In this document: in pieces, positions 1 to 8,656 of the stretch
Layout: the number at the start of each line of letters is the position of its first letter
How positions within the stretch are numbered: position 1 is the stretch's first letter
NCBI RefSeq assembly: GCF_003254585.1
Contig: NZ_QJGZ01000032.1
Coordinates: forward strand, 62,001 to 126,000
Source of the DNA: Flavobacterium sharifuzzamanii
GTDB taxonomy: Bacteria > Bacteroidota > Bacteroidia > Flavobacteriales > Flavobacteriaceae
Direction: 5' to 3'
DNA: 64,000 nt
Program-made: the position numbers and the translations under genes
The notes under the pieces: model-generated
What the model saw: the letters and a program-made list of their open reading frames with translations, nothing else
Database searches by the model: none
Told to the model about the DNA's origin: nothing

Positions 1-114
1 CGAATTGCACAGCTGATTATTGCAAAACACGAAAGAGCAGAGTGGATAGAAGTTGAAACACTTACTGAAACATCAAGAGGTGAAGGAGGCTTTGGAAGCA
101 CTGGAGTAAAATAG
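1..114 (+). CDS. dut: dUTP diphosphatase, C-terminal fragment
   Basis: Only the last 37 residues are in the window; the 5' part lies to the left. The open frame ends with a TAG at 112-114 and carries the glycine-rich motif 5 of trimeric dUTPases ([10 protein letters not shown]), the flexible C-terminal arm that closes over the active site of a neighbouring subunit. The enzyme hydrolyses dUTP to dUMP and pyrophosphate, keeping uracil out of DNA and supplying dUMP for thymidylate synthesis. The nucleotidyltransferase gene follows 66 bases downstream on the same strand, so the two may be co-transcribed. Confidence 0.9.
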   Translation, partial: RIAQLIIAKHERAEWIEVETLTETSRGEGGFGSTGVK

Positions 115-180
115 TAGAAAAAACAAAGACCAAACCCAATGAAGATTTTGATAGATCTTCCCATAAAATCAAATTAAAGA

Positions 181-1197
181 ATGAAAATAATTGTGCCAAT
201 GGCAGGCCGCGGATCAAGATTGAGGCCTCATACATTGACGGTTCCAAAACCGTTAATTCCAGTTGCAGGAAAATCGATTGTACACCGTTTAGTTGAAGAT
301 ATTGCCAAAATATTAAAAGAACCAATTGAAGAAGTTGCTTTTATTTTAGGAGATGAAGCGTTCTTTGGAGATGATGTTGTAGCAAGTTTAGAAGATTTGG
401 CTAAAGGATTAGGAGCAAAAGCTTCAATCTATCGCCAAGATCAACCGTTAGGAACTGGGCACGCTATTATGTGCGCAAAAGAATCTCTTTCGGGACCAGC
501 TGTAATTGCTTACGCAGATACTTTAATTAGAGCTGATTTTGAATTAGATCCAGAAGCAGATGCGGTAATTTGGGTAAAACAAGTAGATCAGCCAGAAGCT
601 TTTGGTGTGGTAAAATTGAACCAGAATAATGAAATTATAGAATTGGTTGAAAAACCAAAAGAGTTTGTTAGTGACTTGGCTGTTATTGGAATTTATTATT
701 TTAAAGAGGTTGGAATTTTAAAAAATGAACTTCAAAATGTTTTAGATAATAATATTCAGAATGGTGGAGAATACCAGATTAATGATGGTATCAAAGCGAT
801 GATGGCAAACGGAAAAGTTTTCAAAACAGGAAGCGTAGACGAGTGGATGGATTGCGGTAACAAAGATGTTACTGTTGAAACCAATACAAGAATGTTAGGG
901 TTTCTTCACAATGACGGAGAGCATTTAGTAGATTATGGAGTGACGTTAGAAAATTCAACTATTATTCCTCCTTGTTATATTGGGCAAAATGTAGTCTTGA
1001 AAAATACGACAATAGGACCAAATGTTTCTCTTGGAAATGGATGTCATGTAACAGACAGTACAATCAAAAACAGTTTGATTCAGACCTATTCTCAAATTAA
1101 AAATGCTGCTTTAGATAATGCAATGATCGGAAACCATGTAAGTTATGATGGTAAATTTACAAGCATCAGCATTGGAGATTACGCTGTTTTAGAATAA
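181..1197 (+). CDS. sugar-phosphate nucleotidyltransferase
   Basis: A 338-residue NTP-transferase. The N-terminus has the nucleotide-binding signature GRGSRLRPHT followed by PKP (residues 9-24), and YADT near residue 111 fits the metal-binding aspartate. Residues about 245-335 form a left-handed beta-helix tail made of hexapeptide-like turns. The family makes NDP-sugars (dTDP-glucose, GDP-mannose or UDP-glucose) from a sugar 1-phosphate and NTP for cell-surface polysaccharide; the exact sugar cannot be read from the sequence. It is followed by a TPR protein, a DUF4292 lipoprotein and an EnvC-like protein on the same strand, which suggests an envelope-related transcription unit. Confidence 0.85.
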   Translation: MKIIVPMAGRGSRLRPHTLTVPKPLIPVAGKSIVHRLVEDIAKILKEPIEEVAFILGDEAFFGDDVVASLEDLAKGLGAKASIYRQDQPLGTGHAIMCAKESLSGPAVIAYADTLIRADFELDPEADAVIWVKQVDQPEAFGVVKLNQNNEIIELVEKPKEFVSDLAVIGIYYFKEVGILKNELQNVLDNNIQNGGEYQINDGIKAMMANGKVFKTGSVDEWMDCGNKDVTVETNTRMLGFLHNDGEHLVDYGVTLENSTIIPPCYIGQNVVLKNTTIGPNVSLGNGCHVTDSTIKNSLIQTYSQIKNAALDNAMIGNHVSYDGKFTSISIGDYAVLE

Positions 1198-1245
1198 AAT
1201 AAAAAATAAGAAAGTTTCGTTTTGTTTAAAATGTAATTTTTAGAA

Positions 1246-2598
1246 ATGATTAAAAAAGGAGTTTTTACAATATTGATTTTTGCTTTATTCAGCACATCAT
1301 TTTCGGTTTTTGCTCAGACAGAACCCGAAGATATCGCTATGGCAACAGACGAATATCAAGACTCATTTTATGAATCATTAAAACAAAAAGGAATTGAAAA
1401 TTATGATAAAGCTATTGTATCATTGGAGAAATGTATTAAACTTAAACCCAATGATGCAGTTGCTTATTTTGAGTTAGGGAAAAACTATTTTTTGCTAAAA
1501 GAATATCAAAATGCGCAGACTGCTTTTGAGAAAGCCACACAGCTTGATCCTAAAAACAAATGGTTTTGGCTCGGAATTTATGATGTAAGTTACGAGACAA
1601 AAAACTATCCTTTGGCAATTGACATTATTCAAAAAATAATTGTTTTTGACGAAGAATATAAAGACGATTTGATTTCGTTATATATGATTACCAATCAGTA
1701 TGACAAAGCATTGATAGCGATTAACGAAATGAATGATAAGTTCGGAAAATCTTCGGATCGCGAAATTTATAAAGCTCAGATTTTATCTCAGGGAAAATAT
1801 CAAAATGCTGAAATTGACAATTTAGTTCAGCAGATTAAAAAAGATCCGAAAGAAGAATCTAATTATTTGAATCTTATTTTGTTGTATTCAAAAAACAACG
1901 AAAATGAGAAATCGCTTGAAGTAGCAAAACAGCTGGCTAAAGAAATTCCAAATTCAGAATGGGGGCAAGTTAGTTTGTTCAAAACTTACTTAGATGCCAA
2001 TCAGGCAGATAAAGCTATAAAATCGATGAATGTGATTTTGGCAAGTTCAAAAATCGATTCAAAAATCAAACATAGAACTTTGAATGAATTTTTGATTTAT
2101 GTAAATAAAAATCCACAGTATTCTGCCGATCTAGAAAAAGCTATTTCTTACTTTGATAATGACAAAGATGTTGATGTTGCCAAAGAAATTGGAAAATTTT
2201 ATCATAGTAAAGGACAATTTGAAAATGCGATTAAATATTACGAAAAAGATTTAAGCGCCAATTCAGATACAGATCTTGAAACCAATATGTTATTGTTGGA
2301 AGCCTATTCGCAGGCAAAACAATACGAGCCAATGACCAAAAGAGCCATGATGCTGATTGAAGTTTATCCGAGTCAGGCTCAGTTTTACTATTATGCTGGT
2401 TTAGGAAGTAATCAGCTGAAACAATATAAAAATGCAAAAACCGTCTTAGAAATGGGGCTTGATTATGTAGTGGATGACGTAAAATTAGAATCAAATTTTA
2501 ATATTCAATTAGGAGAGGCGTACAATGGATTGGGTGATGCAAAGAAAAAAGAGGAATACTTTTTGAAGGCAAATGAAGTATTAAAAAAGAAAAAATAA
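1246..2598 (+). CDS. exported tetratricopeptide repeat protein
   Basis: A 450-residue protein with an N-terminal signal peptide (hydrophobic residues 6-22, likely cleaved after SVFA). The rest is almost all helical TPR repeats, clearest at residues about 70-105 (AYFELGKNYFLLKEYQNAQ) and 320-450. TPR proteins are scaffolds without catalysis. It sits 48 bases after the nucleotidyltransferase and only 8 bases before the DUF4292 lipoprotein, so co-expression with the latter is likely. This order (dUTPase, nucleotidyltransferase, TPR, DUF4292, EnvC-like) is familiar from other Flavobacteria, from memory. The specific partner is unknown. Confidence 0.85.
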   Translation: MIKKGVFTILIFALFSTSFSVFAQTEPEDIAMATDEYQDSFYESLKQKGIENYDKAIVSLEKCIKLKPNDAVAYFELGKNYFLLKEYQNAQTAFEKATQLDPKNKWFWLGIYDVSYETKNYPLAIDIIQKIIVFDEEYKDDLISLYMITNQYDKALIAINEMNDKFGKSSDREIYKAQILSQGKYQNAEIDNLVQQIKKDPKEESNYLNLILLYSKNNENEKSLEVAKQLAKEIPNSEWGQVSLFKTYLDANQADKAIKSMNVILASSKIDSKIKHRTLNEFLIYVNKNPQYSADLEKAISYFDNDKDVDVAKEIGKFYHSKGQFENAIKYYEKDLSANSDTDLETNMLLLEAYSQAKQYEPMTKRAMMLIEVYPSQAQFYYYAGLGSNQLKQYKNAKTVLEMGLDYVVDDVKLESNFNIQLGEAYNGLGDAKKKEEYFLKANEVLKKKK

Positions 2599-2605
2599 AA
2601 TTTAA

Positions 2606-3385
2606 ATGAAAAAATATATATCAATACTAGCATTGTCTATTGCCGTAATTTCGTGCAAATCGAAAGCAGTAGCAGTGCAAGGAAATACAAGCCAAACAAT
2701 TGTAGAGAAAGAAGACAAAAAAGTAATCGAAAAACATTACGACAACAAGTTGGATTTTTCGACTTTGTACATAAAAGCGAGCGCAAGATATGCTGATGAA
2801 AAACAAAGCCAGAATGTTACAGCTGAGATTAGAATCGAAAAAGACAAACAGATTTTAATAAGTGTTCGTTTCTTAGGAATTACAATGGCTAAAGCTTTAA
2901 TAACACCTTCTGCTGTAAGTTATTATGAAAAAATGAACGGAACTTACTATGAAGGCGATTTTACAAGTTTAAGTAAATGGCTTGGAACAGATTTAGATTA
3001 TTCTAAAGTTCAAAATTTATTAGTTGGAGAAGCTTTTGATGATTTAAGAAAAGGAAAATATACGCAGACAATAGTAGATAATCTATTTAGATTAGACGAA
3101 GAAAAGGATGCAAATTTAAAAAAGACCTTTTTCTTAGATGGAGAAAAATATTTAATTCAGAAAGAAGAGATTTCACAACCATCTGAAAATAGAACATTGC
3201 AAATTGCTTACTCAGACACTAAAAATTTTGATCAGGGAATATTACCGACAAGTATAGAAATAAATGCAGTGCAGCCAAAAGGCAAAACAAGTATTAATTT
3301 AAATTATAACAATATTTCATTTAATGAAGAACTTTCTTTTCCGTATAGTGTTCCAAGCGGTTATAAAAAAGTTACAATTAAGTAA
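2606..3385 (+). CDS. DUF4292 family lipoprotein
   Basis: A 259-residue lipoprotein: the signal sequence ends in AVISC, placing the acylated cysteine at residue 17. The body (residues about 45-255) is beta-strand rich and resembles the DUF4292 family, which has a LolA/LolB-like fold and is widespread in Bacteroidetes; the family assignment is from memory of its conserved patterns. It is tightly packed with the preceding TPR gene and lies 24 bases before the EnvC-like gene. A role in moving or holding lipid or lipoprotein at the outer membrane is inference only. Confidence 0.75.
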   Translation: MKKYISILALSIAVISCKSKAVAVQGNTSQTIVEKEDKKVIEKHYDNKLDFSTLYIKASARYADEKQSQNVTAEIRIEKDKQILISVRFLGITMAKALITPSAVSYYEKMNGTYYEGDFTSLSKWLGTDLDYSKVQNLLVGEAFDDLRKGKYTQTIVDNLFRLDEEKDANLKKTFFLDGEKYLIQKEEISQPSENRTLQIAYSDTKNFDQGILPTSIEINAVQPKGKTSINLNYNNISFNEELSFPYSVPSGYKKVTIK

Positions 3386-3409
3386 ATTTGCAAAAATAAA
3401 AACAGAAAC

Positions 3410-4678
3410 ATGCCAAAATTTCTTCTAAGTCTAGTTTTAGTTTGTGCCACTACATTTGTATGGGCACAGGATTCACAGCAAGAAAAACTGGAACAGCGTA
3501 AAGCTCAAATTCAGCAGGAAATCAGAGATAACGAAAAGATGCTTCAGTCTGTTCGAAAAAAAGAGAAATCTGCTGTAAATGAATATATAATTCAGGCTAA
3601 CAAAATCAAGCTGAAAGAGAAATTAATTAATACGACAGCAAAGCAAGAAAAGCTGATTAGTAATGACATGTATATTAATCAGGTTCAGGTAAATAAGCTT
3701 AAAAAGGAACTAAAAGTTCTAAAGGAAGATTATGCAAAGATGATTTTAAAATCCTACAAAAGCCGTTCTGAACAGAGCCGTGCCATGTTCATTTTATCTT
3801 CTGAAAGTTTTTTACAAGCTTATAAAAGAGCGCAATATTTAAAGCAATATACGGCTTTTAGAAAAAATCAAGGTCTTGAAATCCAGTCAAAAACTGCTCA
3901 GTTAGTTGATTTTAATGCTAAATTGGATGGGCAAAGACAAGTAAAGAAAAAAATAATTGCCGAAAATCAAAAAGAGAAAGTTTCTCTCGAAGCAGAAAAA
4001 AAGGAACAGCAGAAACTTGTTAATTCGCTTAAAAAAGATAAGAATAAAATTATTGCAGATACAAAATCTAAACAGCAGGAATCGAGAAGAATTGATGCAA
4101 AAATCAAAGAATTGATTCGAGAACAAATTAGATTAGCAAATCAGAAAGCAGAAGAAGAGAGAAGAAAGAGAATAGCAGAAGGTAAAACTACAGAAAGTAA
4201 TGATCCGCCTAAAACATATTCTTCAGACAAAATTGCATTAACACCTGAAGGCAAGATTTTGGCCGCAGACTTTAAGGCAAACCGCGGAAAATTGCCATGG
4301 CCAGTAGAAAAAGGATTTATTTCTCTTGGTTACGGAGACCAACCACACCCGCTACATCCATCTCTAACGGTTCATAATTCTGGAGTAGAAATAACAACAG
4401 AACAAGGAGCCACTGCCCGAGCTGTATTTGATGGCGTTGTATCAAAAGTAATTGCATTATCTCCTGTAAATAGAGCAGTTTTTATTCAGCATGGAGATTA
4501 TTTTACAGTATATCAGAATCTGAGTCAGGTTTTTGTAGAACAGGGAGATAAAGTAAAACTTAAACAAAGTATTGGAAAAGTAAGAACGAGTGGAGATACT
4601 GGAAAGACAGTAATAAAGTTTTTGATTCTTCAAAATACATCTAACAACAATCCAGAAGGATGGTTGCAAGACAGATAA
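3410..4678 (+). CDS. EnvC-like murein hydrolase activator (degenerate M23)
   Basis: A 422-residue periplasmic protein: signal peptide (residues 1-19, cleaved after VWA), a long charged coiled coil (about 24-255) and a C-terminal M23/LytM domain (about 290-420). The residues that hold zinc in active M23 peptidases are changed: the first ligand pair reads HNSGVE rather than H..G.D, the catalytic His position in YQNLS is Asn, and the terminal HxH motif is replaced by KFLIL. It should therefore not cut peptidoglycan itself but act like E. coli EnvC, activating an amidase at the septum. A terminator hairpin begins 5 bases after the stop codon. Confidence 0.85.
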   Translation: MPKFLLSLVLVCATTFVWAQDSQQEKLEQRKAQIQQEIRDNEKMLQSVRKKEKSAVNEYIIQANKIKLKEKLINTTAKQEKLISNDMYINQVQVNKLKKELKVLKEDYAKMILKSYKSRSEQSRAMFILSSESFLQAYKRAQYLKQYTAFRKNQGLEIQSKTAQLVDFNAKLDGQRQVKKKIIAENQKEKVSLEAEKKEQQKLVNSLKKDKNKIIADTKSKQQESRRIDAKIKELIREQIRLANQKAEEERRKRIAEGKTTESNDPPKTYSSDKIALTPEGKILAADFKANRGKLPWPVEKGFISLGYGDQPHPLHPSLTVHNSGVEITTEQGATARAVFDGVVSKVIALSPVNRAVFIQHGDYFTVYQNLSQVFVEQGDKVKLKQSIGKVRTSGDTGKTVIKFLILQNTSNNNPEGWLQDR

Positions 4679-4683
4679 AATTT

Positions 4684-4708
4684 AAGGGAGCATTTAGCTC
4701 CCTTTTTT
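4684..4708 (+). terminator. rho-independent terminator
   Basis: GGGAGC, a five-base loop, then GCTCCC followed by six T residues. It sits right after the EnvC-like stop codon and between two convergent genes, so it should end the + strand unit. Its left flank is only moderately T-rich when read on the - strand. Confidence 0.85.
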
Positions 4709-4721
4709 ATTCAAGTATAAT

Positions 4722-5141
4722 TTAATCGTATTGTTCTAATAAATATTTTATAACATCGGTAGTTGTTACAATTCCTTTAAGTTCACCATTGTCAACAACA
4801 GGAAGCGCATGGAAATCTTCTTTTACAAAAATTTCAGCCAAATCTCTTATTATAGTATCAGCCGAAACGGTCTTTGGCTTGGATGTCATTACCTGAGGAA
4901 CAGTTAGCATTTCTAATATGGCTTCATCAGCATTATCCTGACCTTCAAATAAAGCTCCAAAAGTTAATCGGTTAATATCTGTTCGGCTAATTATTCCGAT
5001 TACTTCTTTACCTTTTACAATTGGAATATGACGAATTGTATTTGTTTTTAGTTTTTCGACTACGGTTTTTAGATCATCTTTTTCGTTTGCAGTCACAACA
5101 GTTTTTGTCATAATGTGACTAATTGGTTCTCTTTTTTTCAT
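4722..5141 (-). CDS. CBS-domain protein
   Basis: A 139-residue protein that is almost entirely a pair of CBS motifs (about residues 8-60 and 78-135), each with the typical pattern of hydrophobic strands and a G-x-IS-R/T-TD segment (VIGIISRTD, LKGIVTTTD). Tandem CBS pairs bind adenosine nucleotides such as AMP, ATP or SAM and act as regulatory sensors; here no catalytic domain is attached, so the partner is unknown. It is divergent from rbfA with a 124-base intergenic region and convergent with the EnvC-like gene. Confidence 0.85.
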   Translation of the reverse strand: MKKREPISHIMTKTVVTANEKDDLKTVVEKLKTNTIRHIPIVKGKEVIGIISRTDINRLTFGALFEGQDNADEAILEMLTVPQVMTSKPKTVSADTIIRDLAEIFVKEDFHALPVVDNGELKGIVTTTDVIKYLLEQYD

Positions 5142-5253
5142 GATAGATTAGTTTTATATTTATATCAAATGTGTAGAATAATTCACTCAAACGCTATGAC
5201 CTTTATCAGCTTTTAAAACAATTAAAAGAACATGTAATACGACTAAATTTTAG

Positions 5254-5261
5254 TATTTTTG
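5254..5261 (+). promoter_or_regulatory. -7 box of the rbfA promoter (TATTTTTG)
   Basis: TATTTTTG matches the Bacteroidetes consensus TAnnTTTG. It ends only four bases before the rbfA ATG, which implies a leaderless or nearly leaderless transcript. No convincing -33 TTTG element was found. Confidence 0.6.
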
Positions 5262-5265
5262 CAGT

Positions 5266-5658
5266 ATGGAAACAAATAGACAGAAAAAAATAGGCGGTGT
5301 TCTTCAGAAAGATCTGGTTGACATTTTGCAAGGTGAAGTGAGAAAAAACGGAATTACAAACTTGGTAATTTCAGTATCCAAAGTAAGTGTAACTACAGAC
5401 TTATCTGTAGCAACAGTATATTTAAGCATTTTTCCGCAAGAAAAAGCCAAAGAAACTTTAGAAGCAATAAAAACGAACACAACTTTAATCAAACATGATT
5501 TGGCACAGCGTGTGCGTTTGCAATTACGCCGTGTTCCGAATTTGGTATTCTTTATAGACGATTCTCTAGACTATATTGAGAAAATTGACAATGCACTTGC
5601 AGGAAAAGAAAACCCAATAGAAAACCGTGATCTTTTAGAAAAAAGAAGAAAGTCATAA
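5266..5658 (+). CDS. rbfA: 30S ribosome-binding factor A
   Basis: A 130-residue protein of normal RbfA length with the KH-type fold pattern: the start RQKKIGGVLQKDLVDIL, the VSVTTDLSVATVYLS strand region and the C-terminal segment LRRVPNLVFFIDDSLDY are family hallmarks. RbfA binds the 30S subunit near helix 1 of 16S rRNA and is needed for late processing and cold adaptation. The stop codon is followed almost at once by the TTG start of the permease gene, so the two genes are probably translated together. Confidence 0.95.
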   Translation: METNRQKKIGGVLQKDLVDILQGEVRKNGITNLVISVSKVSVTTDLSVATVYLSIFPQEKAKETLEAIKTNTTLIKHDLAQRVRLQLRRVPNLVFFIDDSLDYIEKIDNALAGKENPIENRDLLEKRRKS

Positions 5659-5659
5659 T

Positions 5660-6859
5660 TTGAATTTCCCTTTATACATAGCCAAACGTTATATTTTTAG
5701 CAGTAGTAAAAACAATGCTATTAATATCATCAATCGTATTGCCAGCATGGGAATCATTGTTGGAACGATGGCTTTGTTTGTGGTTTTATCTGTTTTTAGC
5801 GGATTAAAGGTTTTTAGTCTTTCGTTTACAAATGAAATTGATCCTGATTTAAAATTGACGAGTACCTATGGAAAGTCTTTTTTATTTACTCCAGATCAGG
5901 AAAATCAGATAAAGAAAATCAATGGTGTTGCTTCTTATACCAAAATTATTGAAGAACGTGTGCTGTTTTTGTTCAAAGACAAACAGCAAGTTACATATTT
6001 GAAAGGAGTTGACAGTCTATATCCCGTTGTCAACGATATTAAGAAGAAACTTTTTAATGGTCAGTGGCTGAAACCAGATAGTTATCAGGTTGTAATTGGT
6101 TATGGTTTAGCTCAAAATTTCTCCATGGGGATTTTAGATTTTGAAAATCCGCTTCAGATTTTTGCTCCCAAACCAGGAAAAGGTGGAATTGAAAATCCAG
6201 AAGAAGCTTTCAATAAAACTGATGTATTGCCTGTTGGAATTTATTCAATCAGCGAAGATTTAGATTCAAAATATGTATTTGCAGATTTAGGCTTAGTACA
6301 AGAATTGTTAATGTATAAGCACAATCAAATCTCCGGACTAGAATTTAAATTAAAAGAAAACGCAGATGAAGAAGCTGTAAAGAAACAGCTTAATTCTATT
6401 TTTAAAGATAAAATTACTTTAAGAAATAGAGCACAGCTGAATGAGTCTTTGTATAAAATGCTTAATACAGAGAATATTGCTGTTTATTTAATCTTCACTT
6501 TAGTTATCATTGTGGCACTTTTTAATTTAATTGGCGCATTGATTATGATGATTTTAGAAAAGAAAGGAAACCTTAAAACACTTTTCAATTTAGGCTCTGA
6601 CATTGGCGATCTTCGAAAAATATTTTTGCTTCAAGGAACCTTATTAAGCGTTTTTGGCGGTTTAATTGGACTTGTTTTAGGCATTATCCTCGTGATATTG
6701 CAGCAGAAATTTGAACTTATAATGATTACGCCAACCTTGGCCTATCCAGTTGTTTTTACAGTTGAAAATGTTCTAATAGTAATGACGACAATTATTTCAT
6801 TAGGGTTTGTTGCTTCATTAATTGCAAGCAGTCGCGTAAGTAAAAAATTGCTAGATTAA
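5660..6859 (+). CDS. FtsX-like ABC transporter permease (LolC/LolE type)
   Basis: A 399-residue membrane protein starting at a TTG one base after the rbfA stop. One N-terminal membrane helix (about 27-49) is followed by a large extracytoplasmic domain (about 50-265) and three C-terminal helices (about 275-300, 318-348, 368-390), the MacB-periplasmic-domain plus FtsX layout. This is the architecture of LolC/LolE, which extract lipoproteins from the inner membrane. The ATPase is not adjacent. The start MNFPLYIAKRYIFSSSKNNA matches the conserved N-terminus of this family in Flavobacteria, which supports the TTG start. Confidence 0.85.
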   Translation: MNFPLYIAKRYIFSSSKNNAINIINRIASMGIIVGTMALFVVLSVFSGLKVFSLSFTNEIDPDLKLTSTYGKSFLFTPDQENQIKKINGVASYTKIIEERVLFLFKDKQQVTYLKGVDSLYPVVNDIKKKLFNGQWLKPDSYQVVIGYGLAQNFSMGILDFENPLQIFAPKPGKGGIENPEEAFNKTDVLPVGIYSISEDLDSKYVFADLGLVQELLMYKHNQISGLEFKLKENADEEAVKKQLNSIFKDKITLRNRAQLNESLYKMLNTENIAVYLIFTLVIIVALFNLIGALIMMILEKKGNLKTLFNLGSDIGDLRKIFLLQGTLLSVFGGLIGLVLGIILVILQQKFELIMITPTLAYPVVFTVENVLIVMTTIISLGFVASLIASSRVSKKLLD

Positions 6860-7031
6860 TTTTTCTTTAGAAATATTACTTATATTTACTTCCTTGAAAA
6901 TCTACAGCATATGATTGTTTCTGCCTAATCCTATTTTATTTTTTTAGAATAATTAGGATACTTACGTTTTTACTTTTTTAGTTCAGATCAAAAAGCATCT
7001 GGACCAATATTATTATTTATCCTAACACATC

Positions 7032-8459
7032 ATGACAGAAACAACTATAAAGAAAAGTTTCTTTTCTAAAATTTTTACCACAATTAAGCAAGCCTTAAAA
7101 GGCGACGAATCTTTTGACTATACTTCTGGAAGTATAAAAAAAGCTGTAATTCTATTAGCCATTCCGATGGTTTTAGAAATGATGATGGAATCGGTTTTTG
7201 CTCTAGTCGATTTGTATTTCGTCGGACATTTAGAACACAGCAGTTTTGCCATTCAAACCGTTGGTTTAACCGAATCTGTGCTAACAGTAATTTATTCTCT
7301 TGCCATCGGAATGAGTATGGCTGCAACCGCTGTTGTTGCACGAAGAATCGGAGAAAAAGATCCTATTGCAGCCGCAAAAGCTGGAATGCAAGCCATTATA
7401 ATTGCATTTGCAATTAATAGTATAATGAGCATTTTAGGAATTATATACGCAAAAGATATTTTGATTTTAATGGGTTCTTCTGTAGAATCTGCCGAACATG
7501 GTTTCCGATTTACTCAAATTATGATTGGCTCTAGTTTGTGCATTATGCTTTTGTTTTTAATAAACGGAATTTTCCGTGGAGCAGGAAATGCAGCTATTGC
7601 TATGAAAAGCCTTTGGATTGCTAATATTTGCAATATTATTTTATGTCCAATCTTAATTAATGGTTTAGGACCAGTTCCTGCTTTTGGATTAGTCGGCGCA
7701 GCGTTGGCAACGACAATTGGAAGAAGTATTGGAGTTTTATATCAAGTATATCATTTGTTTTTTGGAAACGGAATTTTAAAAATTAAAATACCCTATTTTG
7801 CTCCCGATTTTAAACAAATCAAAGCTTTAGTAAAAATCGCCGCACCTGGAATTCTTCAATTTGTAATTGCTTCCTGCAGTTGGATTTTCTTAGCGCAATT
7901 AGTTGCGACAACAGGAGGCGATCACGGTTCTGCAGGTTACCAAACGGCTTTAAGAATAATGATGTTTTTTATACTTCCGGCTTGGGGATTAAGTAATGCC
8001 GCTGCGACTTTAGTTGGACAAAACTTAGGTGCTAAACAAATTGAACGTGCCGAAAAATCGGTATATACGACAGCCCGATATAATGTGATTTTCATGGCTT
8101 CGATTATGGTTATTACGTTAGTTTTTGGACAATATATTATTTCGTTTTTCACGAATGATCAGCAGGTCAAAACCATTGCAATTGAAGCATTGCAGATTAT
8201 GAGTATTGGATTTATTTTCTACGGAATCGGAATGGTTTTAATCAATACTTTCAATGGAGCTGGAGATACCTGGACACCAACCGGAATTAACTTTTTTGGT
8301 TTTTGGCTGTTTCAAATTCCATTAGCTTTTGTTCTTGCTAAACATTTTAATATGGGGCCAACTGGGGTTTTTATCGCAATTCCTGTTGCTGAAACAGCAA
8401 TCACTTTAACAGGGATATTTTTCTATAAAAGAGGAAAGTGGAAAAGAGTTCAAGTTTAA
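7032..8459 (+). CDS. MATE family efflux transporter
   Basis: A 475-residue inner-membrane protein with about twelve hydrophobic helices in two similar halves, and the MATE motifs P-x-x-x-E-x-x-x (IPMVLEMMMESVFALVD near residue 44-60) and the internal repeat beginning near residue 270 (KIAAPGILQ). MATE transporters exchange cationic drugs or metabolites for Na+ or H+. A 172-base spacer separates it from the permease, and a strong hairpin terminator follows. The substrate cannot be inferred. Confidence 0.92.
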   Translation: MTETTIKKSFFSKIFTTIKQALKGDESFDYTSGSIKKAVILLAIPMVLEMMMESVFALVDLYFVGHLEHSSFAIQTVGLTESVLTVIYSLAIGMSMAATAVVARRIGEKDPIAAAKAGMQAIIIAFAINSIMSILGIIYAKDILILMGSSVESAEHGFRFTQIMIGSSLCIMLLFLINGIFRGAGNAAIAMKSLWIANICNIILCPILINGLGPVPAFGLVGAALATTIGRSIGVLYQVYHLFFGNGILKIKIPYFAPDFKQIKALVKIAAPGILQFVIASCSWIFLAQLVATTGGDHGSAGYQTALRIMMFFILPAWGLSNAAATLVGQNLGAKQIERAEKSVYTTARYNVIFMASIMVITLVFGQYIISFFTNDQQVKTIAIEALQIMSIGFIFYGIGMVLINTFNGAGDTWTPTGINFFGFWLFQIPLAFVLAKHFNMGPTGVFIAIPVAETAITLTGIFFYKRGKWKRVQV

Positions 8460-8469
8460 TAAACAAGAA

Positions 8470-8499
8470 AGACCTTCAAATTTTGAAGGTCTTTTTTTT
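8470..8499 (+). terminator. rho-independent terminator
   Basis: AGACCTTCAAA and TTTGAAGGTCT form an eleven-base-pair stem with almost no loop, followed by a run of T residues. It lies ten bases after the MATE stop codon. Confidence 0.9.
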
Positions 8500-8513
8500 G
8501 TTTCATCATTTTT

Positions 8514-8611
8514 GTCATTTCGACGAAGGAGAAATCTCCGCGAGAAGCTCGACAAAGATTGGATTTTTGTTATGGACTTAGTTGCGGAGATTTCTCCTTC
8601 GTCGAAATGAC
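8514..8611. repeat. long intergenic palindrome (REP-like element, type A)
   Basis: Two perfect 28-base arms (8514-8541 and 8584-8611) flank a 42-base spacer. The arms start with GTCATTTCGACGAAGGAG. The element lies between a terminator and the convergent end of dusB. It shares the opening TGTCATT, the general arm pattern and the spacer core ACAAAGATTGG with the palindrome at 63423-63522, so both look like copies of one dispersed family. Confidence 0.85.
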
Positions 8612-8656
8612 AATGATTGTGTTTAATTTTGTTTAGAACTAAAGTTTTTTAAAATT

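Noticed and set aside
62..325. Open frame on the - strand at the left edge
   Set aside because: It is the antisense shadow of the dUTPase and nucleotidyltransferase genes, with no family-like features.
3410..4678. Active M23 peptidase
   Set aside because: The metal ligands and catalytic histidine are substituted.
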